Shown here one piece after another: positions 24,318-32,252 of a stretch of 64,000 nucleotides of DNA. Each line of letters starts with the position of its first letter. Within the stretch, counting starts at the first letter, position 1. Location: positions 54,738 through 118,737 of the forward strand of contig NZ_MDEQ02000021.1 in assembly GCF_001883705.2 (NCBI RefSeq), read 5' to 3'. Under the pieces are notes generated by a model. It was not told the DNA's origin. It saw only the letters and a list, made by a program, of their open reading frames with translations, and did not search any database. A program made the translations under genes and the position numbers. The DNA is from Burkholderia catarinensis (GTDB lineage Bacteria > Pseudomonadota > Gammaproteobacteria > Burkholderiales > Burkholderiaceae).

Positions 24318-25442
24318 TCAATGATTGTCAAATTGTCCGGCAAAACATTGCTGCAGCGCAATAAGCGCAGTCCGATAGTCGGCCGCGCCCGTCACCGCGC
24401 TGACCACCGCGACACTGCCGACGCCCGTCGCCAGCACGGCCGGCAGCGCATCGAGCCCCACCCCGCCGATCGCGACGAGCGGCGCCCGCGCCCCCGCGAA
24501 GCGCGCGTAGCGGGCAATCCGCACGAGACCCTGTGGCGGCGCGGCGACAGCCTTGGTCGCGGTCGCGTACACGGGGCCGAGCGCGAGGTAGCTCGGGCGC
24601 TCATGCAGCGCCCGCAACATTTCGTAATAACCATGGCTCGAAAGTCCGAGCCGCAGGCCCGCACGCGCGATCGCGGCCAGATCGGCCGTCTCGAGGTCTT
24701 CCTGGCCCAGATGAACACCGTACGCGCCTTCATCTACAGCGATCTGCCAGTGATCGTTGATGAACACGCGCGCATCGGGATAGCGTCGCCCGGCCGCGAC
24801 CGCGCGTGCGATTTCCCGGCGCAACGCGTCCGGCGTCGCGCCTTTCACGCGTAGTTGCACGGTTCGCACGCCGCATTCGAGCACGCGTTCGACCCATTCG
24901 GCGTCCGGCACGACCGGATAGAGGCCGAGCTGCGCGGGACATGGCGCGAATGCAAGCTCGGGCGCGGCCGGCAGCCCGGCGACGCGCGGGAACCGTGCGG
25001 CGTCGACCGGCCACGCGTCGGCGGCACGCATTTCGTCGCCGTCGCGCCATGCCAGCGCGAGCACCAGCGCGTCGACCGGCGCGAAGCCGCAATCGAGGAA
25101 CGCGGCGAGCGCCACGATCCAGTCGTCCGCGAGCGGATGCGCGGCGTCGAGCGCGTAGCGCGCGCCCGCCGCATGCAGCACCGCGCCCGCTTCGTCGAAT
25201 TCGATCGCGACCGCGTCCGGCGACGCGGGCCGCGACGCGGCCGACGCGCGCGCCTGCGCGGCGCGGTCGCCGGCCGACACGATCAGTACGTCGCCGTCGG
25301 CCGGCACGTCGGGCACCGCCAGGCAAAGCCGCCACGGCGCCGCGCCGCCCGGCCAGTCGCCGAGCCGGGCGCGAATTCGTTCGGCCGCTTCGGCCAGTTC
25401 GTCGGCCGGCGGCCAGAACGCATCGGCGAAACGCGCGCTCAT
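24318..25442 (-). CDS. thiE: Thiamine phosphate synthase with a long N-terminal extension
   Basis: ThiE couples HMP-PP with thiazole phosphate to make thiamine phosphate. The 374-residue protein is far longer than the usual 200-220. The catalytic TIM-barrel is at about residues 172-370: LYPVVPD, TVQLRVK (194-200), FINDHWQIAVD (227-237), GVHLGQEDL (242-250), LGLSSHGYYE, LGPVYATATK and AIGGVGLD. Residues 1-165 form a separate acidic, Ala-rich domain without recognisable motifs. The start is supported by the 4-bp overlap of its ATG with the thiG stop. The extension also occurs in remembered Burkholderia ThiE proteins. Whether it is a decayed ThiD-like domain is my guess. Confidence 0.92.
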   Translation of the reverse strand: MSARFADAFWPPADELAEAAERIRARLGDWPGGAAPWRLCLAVPDVPADGDVLIVSAGDRAAQARASAASRPASPDAVAIEFDEAGAVLHAAGARYALDAAHPLADDWIVALAAFLDCGFAPVDALVLALAWRDGDEMRAADAWPVDAARFPRVAGLPAAPELAFAPCPAQLGLYPVVPDAEWVERVLECGVRTVQLRVKGATPDALRREIARAVAAGRRYPDARVFINDHWQIAVDEGAYGVHLGQEDLETADLAAIARAGLRLGLSSHGYYEMLRALHERPSYLALGPVYATATKAVAAPPQGLVRIARYARFAGARAPLVAIGGVGLDALPAVLATGVGSVAVVSAVTGAADYRTALIALQQCFAGQFDNH

Positions 25443-26254
25443 GCGCCGCCCCCGTCCTGGTGCCAGAACGGCATCCCGACGACCGGCGTGCTCGCATGCG
25501 CGGTCTCGCGTGCGTCCATCGGCCCGGCGAGATACGCGGCGCGGCCGGCTTCGACGCCCTGCGCAAAGGCGCGCGCCATGATCTCGGGATGCGTGGCCTG
25601 CGACACGGCCGTGTTCAGCAGCACGCCGTCGAAGCCCCACTCCATCACCTGGCACGCGTGCGACGGCACGCCGAGCCCCGCATCGACGATCAGCGGCACG
25701 TCGGGCAACCGCTCGCGCAGCACGCGCAAGCCGTACGGGTTCACGACGCCCTTGCCCGTGCCGATCGGCGCGCCCCACGGCATCAGCGCCTCGCAGCCGA
25801 CGTCGAGCAGGCGCCGGCCGATCACCAGATCCTCGGTGCAGTACGGCAGCACCTTGAAACCGTCCTTGACCAGTTGCGCGGCGGCTTCGATCAGCCCGAC
25901 CGGGTCGGGCTGCAGCGTGTAGTCGTCGCCGATCAGCTCGAGCTTGATCCAGTCGGTGCCGAATACCTCGCGCGCCATGTGCGCGGTCGTCACGGCCTCG
26001 GCGACGGTCTGGCAACCGGCCGTGTTCGGCAGCAGCGGCACCGCGTGGCGCTTGAGCAGGTCGAAGAAACCGGCTTCGGCCGTGCCGCCCGTCATCTGGC
26101 GGCGCAGCGCAACCGTGACCATCCCGGGGCGCGACGCGGCGATCGAATCGGACAGCGACTGCAGCGACGGATAGCGCGACGTGCCGAGCAGCACGCGGCT
26201 TGCGAAGGTTTCGCCGTACAGCGTCAGCGCGTCGGCGGAGGTGAGGGACGTCAT
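25439..26254 (-). CDS. thiG: Thiazole synthase
   Basis: ThiG builds the thiazole phosphate ring from deoxyxylulose phosphate, dehydroglycine and ThiS-thiocarboxylate. The 271-residue barrel protein has the imine-forming lysine K104 in TDWIKLELIGD, plus GTSRYPS, DAGLGVPSHA (191-200) and LLNTAVSQA (212-220). In-frame sequence upstream lacks conserved features. Located between thiS and thiE. Confidence 0.95.
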   Translation of the reverse strand: MTSLTSADALTLYGETFASRVLLGTSRYPSLQSLSDSIAASRPGMVTVALRRQMTGGTAEAGFFDLLKRHAVPLLPNTAGCQTVAEAVTTAHMAREVFGTDWIKLELIGDDYTLQPDPVGLIEAAAQLVKDGFKVLPYCTEDLVIGRRLLDVGCEALMPWGAPIGTGKGVVNPYGLRVLRERLPDVPLIVDAGLGVPSHACQVMEWGFDGVLLNTAVSQATHPEIMARAFAQGVEAGRAAYLAGPMDARETAHASTPVVGMPFWHQDGGGA

Positions 26255-26292
26255 GTCGTTTTCCTGGAAGAGCGGGGACGAACCGGCGGCGC

Positions 26293-26490
26293 TCAGCCGC
26301 CCGCAACGGGGTGCACGACGTCGAGCTTGTCGCCCGCCGCGAGCGCGCGCGCCGCATGCTGCGTGCGCGCGACGAAGTTGCCGTTCAGCGCGACCGCATA
26401 TGGCGGACGCGCGCCGTACGCGGCCAGCGCGTCGGCCACCGTCGCGCCGTCGGGCAGCGTCAGGGTCTGTTGGTTGATCTGGATATCCAT
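26293..26490 (-). CDS. thiS: Sulfur carrier protein ThiS
   Basis: ThiS is a ubiquitin-fold carrier whose C-terminal glycine becomes a thiocarboxylate that donates sulfur to ThiG. The 65-residue protein has beta-grasp features (LPDGATVADAL, VALNGNFVAR) and ends in GG as required. It lies between thiO and thiG. The adenylating enzyme ThiF is not in this window. Confidence 0.94.
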   Translation of the reverse strand: MDIQINQQTLTLPDGATVADALAAYGARPPYAVALNGNFVARTQHAARALAAGDKLDVVHPVAGG

Positions 26491-26522
26491 GAGGCTTCGT
26501 CGGATTCGGTCGGCGGCGCGCG

Positions 26523-27659
26523 TCAGGCCGGCTGGCGCGCGTCGTTGCGGTAATGGAGGAGCGTCGGCCAGCGCGCGGCGTCGCGCCACGCGGCGAACGC
26601 GTCGGCATCGCCGAACGCGCCGCCGAGCGCGGCTTGCGCGAACGCGACCGCCGCATGCGCGACTTCCGGCGCGATCATGAAGCCGTGCCGGTACAGGCCG
26701 TTGACGGCGAGCGTCGACGCGCCGTCCCAGATCACCGCCGGGCGATGATCGGGCAGCGTCGGCCGGCACTGCGCATTGAGTTCGAGGATGCGCGCCTCGC
26801 CGAACGCCGGATGCACGGAGAACGCCGCGCTCAGTAGTTCAAGCGCGGAGCGCACGCTGACGGGCGACATGTCCTCCCCCTCCACCTCGGTCGCGCCGAT
26901 CACATAGAGATCGTCCTGCTTCGGCGCGATATAGAGCGGATAGCGCGGATGCAGCAGCCGCACGGGCCGCGTGAGCCCGATGCCGGGCGCATGCACGCGC
27001 GCGACTTCGCCGCGGATGCCGCGCAGCGCGGGCAGCACGGATTTCGCGCCGAGCCCGCGGCAATCGATCGTGAAATGCGCATCGGGCAAGTGTGCGTCGT
27101 CGATCGCGACGTGCCAGTGCAGGTCGACGCCGCGTTCGGCGAGACCCGCGGCGAGCGCGCGCAGCGCCTGGCGATTGTCGAGCTGGCCTTCGCGCGGCAG
27201 CAGCAGGCCGCGCGCGAAGCGGCCCGCGAGCGCGGGCTCCGCCGCATCGACCTGCGCGCCGGCGAGCGTCACGAAGCCACCGTCGAACAGGTCGGCCGGC
27301 GCGTTCGCGCGGAGGCGCCGCTCGAACAGCGGCGCCTCCGCGCGGTCCGCGTGATGCCAGACGACGAGCGTGCCGTGATGCTGGAAGAAGACGGGTTCGG
27401 GTAATTCCGCGAGCCACTGCGGCCAGCGCGCGAGCGACGCGGCGCCGAGCTCGGTGATCAGCAGTTCCGCGCTCGCCGCTTCCGCGAGCGGCGCGAGCAT
27501 CGCGGCCGCGACCCACGCGGCCGACTGCTCGCCGTCCGGGCCACCGCGCTCGTAGAGCGCGACGCGATGGCCGTCGCCCGCGAGCCGCCATGCGATCAGG
27601 CGGCCGACGAGGCCGCCGCCGAGCACCGCGAAATCCGGCCGGGAATCCTGGGCGTTCAT
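26523..27659 (-). CDS. thiO: Glycine oxidase ThiO (FAD-dependent)
   Basis: ThiO oxidises glycine to the dehydroglycine imine used in thiazole synthesis in aerobes. The 378-residue DAO-fold protein has the FAD-binding VLGGGLVGRLIAWRLA (about 12-27), ERGG, an IRGEVARV segment and a C-terminal NGLYRHGFMIAP motif typical of the family. The start MNAQDSRPDF follows a strong GGAGGGGG ribosome site. First gene of thiO-S-G-E and downstream of the TPP riboswitch. Confidence 0.92.
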   Translation of the reverse strand: MNAQDSRPDFAVLGGGLVGRLIAWRLAGDGHRVALYERGGPDGEQSAAWVAAAMLAPLAEAASAELLITELGAASLARWPQWLAELPEPVFFQHHGTLVVWHHADRAEAPLFERRLRANAPADLFDGGFVTLAGAQVDAAEPALAGRFARGLLLPREGQLDNRQALRALAAGLAERGVDLHWHVAIDDAHLPDAHFTIDCRGLGAKSVLPALRGIRGEVARVHAPGIGLTRPVRLLHPRYPLYIAPKQDDLYVIGATEVEGEDMSPVSVRSALELLSAAFSVHPAFGEARILELNAQCRPTLPDHRPAVIWDGASTLAVNGLYRHGFMIAPEVAHAAVAFAQAALGGAFGDADAFAAWRDAARWPTLLHYRNDARQPA

Positions 27660-27851
27660 CGCGCCCCCTCCGCGCGAGCGCGCGCGACGAACGTCGCTGC
27701 GCCAGCGCCGTCCCGTGCGAACGCACGCGACATCGGGCCGGGAGCCATGCAAAAGACTGAAGATTGTGCGGTCATCATTCCTTCCGTAACGCGCAATGCG
27801 CGTACCCAAAAGGACGAAACCGGCAGCAAAGGCCGGCCGGGCTGGACTCGG

Positions 27852-27881
27852 GCGCTGGCCATGTGGGATGGCGGCCAGCGC
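27852..27881 (-). promoter_or_regulatory. Hairpin downstream of the TPP riboswitch (possible expression platform)
   Basis: GCGCTGGCC pairs with GGCCAGCGC 12 bases apart, 15 bp beyond the 3' end of the aptamer. There is no T-run, so if it acts in regulation it may be by Rho access or by pairing with the aptamer rather than intrinsic termination. The ribosome site of thiO is about 180 bp further on. Confidence 0.35.
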
Positions 27882-27896
27882 GGCCCGGCGGGATCA

Positions 27897-28003
27897 GAAA
27901 CTTCCCTCGCCGGTATTACCCGGATCGGGTGCGAAGGGTCTTTCTCAGCCTCGCCACGCCGCCCGGAACATCCGCCGGCCGCGCCACGAAGCACCCCTGT
28001 TTC
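27897..28003 (-). promoter_or_regulatory. TPP riboswitch (thi box) upstream of thiOSGE
   Basis: On the minus strand the aptamer consensus is clear: GAAAC with GGGGTGC at the 5' side, CTGAGA (27948-27943) in the pyrimidine-sensing helix, then ACCCTTCGCACCCGATC, CCGGGTAATACCGGCG (27923-27908) and GAGGGAAGTTTC. P1 forms between GAAAC at 28003-27999 and GTTTC at 27901-27897. Thiamine pyrophosphate binding is known to lower expression of downstream thiamine genes. The P3 region between GGGGTGC and CTGAGA is about 40 bases. Confidence 0.93.
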
Positions 28004-28013
28004 GTCGTCGGCC

Positions 28014-28043
28014 ATTAGACCATAAAAGCGGAAAGCGCCGCAA
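28014..28043 (-). promoter_or_regulatory. Candidate promoter for the thi leader transcript
   Basis: The minus strand has TTGCGG, an 18-base spacer and TCTAAT, placing the transcription start within a few bases of the riboswitch 5' end. Position, more than sequence quality, makes it credible. Confidence 0.4.
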
Positions 28044-28086
28044 ACTGTCCCCCGTACGGCAAATTCGCCGTCGTGTTGCGCCGCTC

Positions 28087-28102
28087 TGGCACAATGCCCG
28101 CA
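28087..28102 (+). promoter_or_regulatory. Sigma-54-like -24/-12 element upstream of the ABC transporter
   Basis: TGGCACAATGCCCGCA matches the sigma-54 consensus at the -24 block (TGGCAC plus purine) and at the final GCA of the -12 block, with correct spacing. The two T positions before GC are C. It lies about 177 bp before the transporter start codon. No enhancer-binding site was identified. Confidence 0.3.
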
Positions 28103-28278
28103 GGCCGGCCGCGCGAGCGGCCGGTTGCCGCGTCACCGCCGGCCCTTAAGTGCCGTTTAAGACGCGCGGGCGACCATCCGGGCACCCGCCGTCAGTCGGC
28201 GCATCGCCCCGGCATGCCGTATCGCGGCGCGCGCCCGGTTCCGCCCGGCCCGCGCGCCGGCTACTCATCAGGAAGCAC

Positions 28279-30048
28279 ATGACCCAATCGATCGATCCCG
28301 TCCGCTCCGCCTCCGACGCGCCACAGGACGAGCGCCCGGTATCCGCATGGAGCCTCATCAAGCCCTATTGGGTATCGTCCGAATGGAAAATCGCGTGGGG
28401 CCTGCTGGTTACCATCATCGCGATCAACCTCTGCGTCGTCTGGATCAACGTCAAGCTGAACAAGTGGAACGCGCAGTTCTACAACGCGCTGCAGTCGAAG
28501 GACGTCCACGACTTCCCGGGCTTGCTGATGCAGTTCTCCGCGCTCGCGTTCGCGTTCATCATCCTCGCCGTGTACGGCCGCTACCTGCGGCAGATGCTCG
28601 GCTTCCGCTGGCGCCAGTGGCTCACCGACCGCTTTCTCGGCCAGTGGCTCGGCGATCGCGCGTTCTACCGGATCGAGCGTGACCGCCTCGCGGACAACCC
28701 CGACCAGCGGATCACCGACGACCTCCAGTCGTTCGCGACCACGACGCTCTCGCTGTCGCTCGACCTGCTGTCGACGGTCGTCACGCTCGTGTCGTTCATC
28801 ACGATCCTGTGGTCGCTCGCCGGCGCGCTGACGTTCACGCTCGGCGCCACGCCGATCTCGATTCCCGGCTACATGGTGTGGGCGGCCGCGCTGTACGCGG
28901 TGATCGGCTCGCTGATCATCCAGAAGGTCGGCCATCCGCTCGTGTCGATCAACTACCAGCAGCAGCGCGTCGAGGCCGATTTCCGCTTCGGGCTGATCCG
29001 CGTGCGCGAGAACGCCGAGCAGATTGCGTTCTACGACGGCGAGAAAACCGAGACCGGCAACGCGCAAGGCCTCTTCATGCGCATCCGCGACAACTGGTGG
29101 CGCGTGATGAAGTACACGAAGCGGCTCACGTTCGTGCTGAGCTTCTACGGGCAGATCGCGATCATCTTCCCGATCGTCGTCGCGGCGCCGCGCTATTTCG
29201 CGGGCGCGTTCTCGTTCGGCGTGCTGATGCAGATCTCGTCCGCGTTCGGCACCGTCAGCGATTCGTTCTCGTGGTTCATCAACAGCTACTCGACCCTCGT
29301 CGAATGGCGCGCCACCGTCAACCGTCTGCGCGAATTCAAGCGCGTGATGGGCACGTCGCACCTGAAGGAAAGCCTGTCGCCCGCGACCGAGCACGGCGGC
29401 ATCAACCTGCACTACGTCGACGCCGCGAAACTGTCGACGTCGTCGCTGAAGCTCGCGCTGCCGAACGGCAACGCGCTCGCGAACATCGGCAACCTGACGA
29501 TCGAACCCGGCTCGCGCTGGCTCGTGATCGGCAAGTCGGGTTCCGGCAAGAGCACGTTCATGCGCGCGCTCGCCGGCCTGTGGCCGTTCGGCGACGGTGC
29601 GATCGACGCGCCGGTCGGCGCGCGGATGATGTTCGTGCCGCAGACGAGCTATTTGCCGATCGGCACGCTGAAGGCCGCGCTCACCTATCCGGCAACGCCC
29701 GACGCGTTCAGCGACGACGCGTGCCGCGACGCGTTGCGCGCGTGCCACCTCGAGGATTACGTCGAGCGCCTCGACGAAAACGCGCACTGGACGCGCGTGC
29801 TGTCGCCGGGCGAGCAGCAGCGTCTTGCCGGCGCACGCGTGCTGCTGCACAAGCCCGACTTCCTGTTCCTCGACGAAGCGACGAGCGCGCTCGACGCCGA
29901 CAACGAGGCACGCCTCTACCACCTGTTCGCCGAACGGCTGCCGAAGGCCGCGATCGTCAGCATCGCGCACCGCGAGTCGCTGGCCGCGTTCCACGGCGGC
30001 ACGATCAACGTCGAGCGCGTGAACGTCGGCGACAAGGTCGCGGCGTGA
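28279..30048 (+). CDS. SbmA/YddA-like ABC transporter, fused permease and ATPase
   Basis: A 589-residue inner membrane protein with an N-terminal ABC_membrane_2 (SbmA/BacA-like) domain at about 20-350, including six hydrophobic segments and the conserved WR(x)WLTDRFLGQWL and NPDQRI(x)DD segments, then a C-terminal ATPase: Walker A GKSGSGKST near residues 418-425, signature LSPGEQQRL and Walker B FLFLDEATSALD. In relatives the membrane domain imports peptides or vitamins (SbmA, BacA, Rv1819c); the substrate here is unknown. The start MTQSIDPVRS follows AGGA. It overlaps the next gene by 4 bp. Confidence 0.88.
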   Translation: MTQSIDPVRSASDAPQDERPVSAWSLIKPYWVSSEWKIAWGLLVTIIAINLCVVWINVKLNKWNAQFYNALQSKDVHDFPGLLMQFSALAFAFIILAVYGRYLRQMLGFRWRQWLTDRFLGQWLGDRAFYRIERDRLADNPDQRITDDLQSFATTTLSLSLDLLSTVVTLVSFITILWSLAGALTFTLGATPISIPGYMVWAAALYAVIGSLIIQKVGHPLVSINYQQQRVEADFRFGLIRVRENAEQIAFYDGEKTETGNAQGLFMRIRDNWWRVMKYTKRLTFVLSFYGQIAIIFPIVVAAPRYFAGAFSFGVLMQISSAFGTVSDSFSWFINSYSTLVEWRATVNRLREFKRVMGTSHLKESLSPATEHGGINLHYVDAAKLSTSSLKLALPNGNALANIGNLTIEPGSRWLVIGKSGSGKSTFMRALAGLWPFGDGAIDAPVGARMMFVPQTSYLPIGTLKAALTYPATPDAFSDDACRDALRACHLEDYVERLDENAHWTRVLSPGEQQRLAGARVLLHKPDFLFLDEATSALDADNEARLYHLFAERLPKAAIVSIAHRESLAAFHGGTINVERVNVGDKVAA

Positions 30049-30821
30049 GCGTGCGCGCCGCGCACATCGTACGAATCGCGCTGATCACCGGCGCAGGCTC
30101 GGGGATCGGCGCGGCGCTCGCGCGGCGGCTCGCGGCGCCCGGCATCGCGCTGGCGCTGCACGCGCGCGGCGCGGACGATGCGGCGCGTGCGAGGCTCGCC
30201 GAAGTCGCGCGCGCGTGCACGGCGGCCGGTGCGGAATGCATCACGCTCACCGGCGATCTCGCCGCGCCGGGCGTCGCCGCCTCGCTCGTCGATGCAGCCG
30301 CCTCGCGCTTCGACGGGCTCGATCATCTCGTCGCGAACGCCGGCTTCGCGGCGCGGCAAGCCTTTTCCGATCTTTCCGCGGACGCGCTCGCATCCGCCTT
30401 CGCGGCGATGCCCGGCGCGTTCTCCGCGCTCGCGGGCCGCGCGCGGCCGCTGCTCGAAGCGTCGGCCGCGCCGCGCATCGTCGCGGTCAGCTCGTTCGTC
30501 GCGCACCGCTACCGCGCCGATGCGCCGTTCGCGGCCACCGCCGCGGCGAAAGCCGCGCTCGAATCGCTGGTGCGCACCGCGGCGGCCGAATTCGCCGCGC
30601 GCGGCATCACCGTCAACGCCGTCGCGCCCGGCTTCACGCGCAAGGACCACGGCCCGAGCGCCGGCAACGCCGCCGCGTGGGCGCAGGCCGAACAGGCAAC
30701 GCCGCTCGGCCGGATCGCCGAACCCGACGACGTCGCCGCGCTGATCGCGTTCCTGCTGTCGGACGCCGCGCGGCAGATTACCGGGCAGGTCGTGCACGTC
30801 GACGGCGGCCTGACGCTCTGA
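30045..30821 (+). CDS. Short-chain dehydrogenase/reductase-like protein lacking the catalytic tyrosine
   Basis: A 258-residue Rossmann-fold SDR. The GTG start overlaps the transporter stop (GTGA), implying coupling. NAD(P)-binding TGAGSGIG lies near residues 15-22, DLAAPG near 71, VANAGF near 100, and the C-terminal NAVAPGF and VDGGLTL as in FabG-like enzymes. S149/S150 and K169 occupy the expected catalytic places, but residue 165, four before the lysine where the tyrosine should be, is threonine (PFAATAAAK). It may use another residue, be a non-catalytic binder, or belong to a divergent SDR class. Its substrate is unknown. Confidence 0.82.
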   Translation: MSVRAAHIVRIALITGAGSGIGAALARRLAAPGIALALHARGADDAARARLAEVARACTAAGAECITLTGDLAAPGVAASLVDAAASRFDGLDHLVANAGFAARQAFSDLSADALASAFAAMPGAFSALAGRARPLLEASAAPRIVAVSSFVAHRYRADAPFAATAAAKAALESLVRTAAAEFAARGITVNAVAPGFTRKDHGPSAGNAAAWAQAEQATPLGRIAEPDDVAALIAFLLSDAARQITGQVVHVDGGLTL

Positions 30822-30964
30822 AGCGGCGCCACACCCTCCTCCCTTTCTCCCCGCATCCCCGCTTTCCCGCACGAACCTGCACCGGCCTTTTTGGCGCGCA
30901 GGATCGCGACCGTAAAATAACCGCCACGCGGTCACGCGAGAAGGGACAAGAGGAGGCGGCAAGC

Positions 30965-32227
30965 ATGCAGGCATTCCAGTGGTTCAACGAATTGTCGACG
31001 CGCGAGCGCAGGACGCTGTACGCCGGCTTCGGCGGCTACGCGGTCGATGCGTTCGACTTCATGATCTATTCGTTCCTGATTCCGACGCTGATCGCCACCT
31101 GGGGAATGACGAAGGGCGAGGCCGGGATGATCGCGACGAGCTCGCTGATCTCGTCGGCGGTCGGCGGCTGGGCCGCCGGCATCCTCGCCGACCGCTACGG
31201 CCGCGTGCGCGTGCTGCAGTGGACGATCGCGACGTTCGCGCTGTTCACGTGCCTGTCCGGTTTCACGCATTCGTTCTGGCAGCTCCTCGCGACGCGCACG
31301 CTGCAGGGCTTCGGCTTCGGCGGCGAATGGTCGGTCGTGACGATCATGATGGCCGAGACGATCCGCTCGCCGGAGCATCGCGCGAAGGCCGTCGGCACCG
31401 TGCAGAGCAGCTGGTCGTTCGGCTGGGCCGCGGCCGCGATCCTTTACTGGGCGTTCTTCGCGCTGCTGCCCGAGCAGGTTGCGTGGCGCGCATGCTTCTG
31501 GATCGGCATCGTACCCGCGCTGTGGATCCTCTATATCCGCCGCAACGTCAGCGATCCCGACATCTACACGGCCACGCGCCGCGCGCGCGACGAAGGCCGC
31601 GTGTCGGGCCACTTCCTCGAGATCTTCTCGCCGCCGCACCTGCGCGCGACGCTGTTCGGCAGCGCGCTGTGCACCGGGATGCTCGGCGGCTACTACGCGA
31701 TCACGACGTGGCTGCCCACCTACCTGAAAACCGTCCGCCACCTGTCCGTGTTCAACACGAGCGGCTATCTCGTCGTGCTGATCGTCGGCTCGTTCGTCGG
31801 CTACGTGGTCGGCGCGATCCTGTCCGACCGGCTCGGTCGCCGCGCGTCGTTCATCCTGTTCGCGATCGGCTCGTTCTCGCTCGGCATGGCGTACACGATG
31901 CTGCCGATCACCGATACCGCGATGCTGCTGCTCGGCTTCCCGCTCGGCATCGTCGTGCAGGGGATCTTCGCGGGCGTCGGCGCGTACCTGTCGGAGCTGT
32001 ATCCGGGCGCGATCCGAGGCTCGGGCCAGGGCTTCTGCTACAACCTCGGCCGCGGGCTCGGCTCGTTCTTCCCGATCCTCGTCGGCTCGCTGTCGCAGTC
32101 GATGTCGCTCGTGAAGGCGATCGGCCTCGTCGCGGGCGGCGGCTACCTGCTCGTGATCGTCGCCGCGCTCGTGCTGCCGGAAACGCGCGGCAAGTCGCTC
32201 GTCGACGATCCGGCCATCGCATCGTGA
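30965..32227 (+). CDS. Major facilitator superfamily transporter, AAHS (aromatic acid:H+ symporter) type
   Basis: A 420-residue, 12-helix MFS protein. The N-terminal region carries the substrate-pathway motif GYAVDAFDFMIYS (residues 21-33), with the aspartates typical of the sialate/aromatic acid symporter group, and the loop motifs GILADRYGRVRV and SDRLGRRAS. The central GFGFGGEW and R(x)AG-like VGTVQSSWSFGWA segments fit too. The substrate is likely an organic acid, but nothing in the neighbourhood fixes it. A GAGGAGG ribosome site precedes MQAFQWFNEL. A 143-bp gap separates it from the SDR gene. Confidence 0.85.
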   Translation: MQAFQWFNELSTRERRTLYAGFGGYAVDAFDFMIYSFLIPTLIATWGMTKGEAGMIATSSLISSAVGGWAAGILADRYGRVRVLQWTIATFALFTCLSGFTHSFWQLLATRTLQGFGFGGEWSVVTIMMAETIRSPEHRAKAVGTVQSSWSFGWAAAAILYWAFFALLPEQVAWRACFWIGIVPALWILYIRRNVSDPDIYTATRRARDEGRVSGHFLEIFSPPHLRATLFGSALCTGMLGGYYAITTWLPTYLKTVRHLSVFNTSGYLVVLIVGSFVGYVVGAILSDRLGRRASFILFAIGSFSLGMAYTMLPITDTAMLLLGFPLGIVVQGIFAGVGAYLSELYPGAIRGSGQGFCYNLGRGLGSFFPILVGSLSQSMSLVKAIGLVAGGGYLLVIVAALVLPETRGKSLVDDPAIAS

Positions 32228-32252
32228 GCGCCCGCTTCGTTCCGGAAACCGC

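Noticed and set aside
25443..26357. Continuation of the thiE frame upstream for another 305 codons, suggesting a giant fusion
   Set aside because: The upstream part overlaps thiG in another frame and lacks motifs; the ATGA overlap marks the real thiE start.
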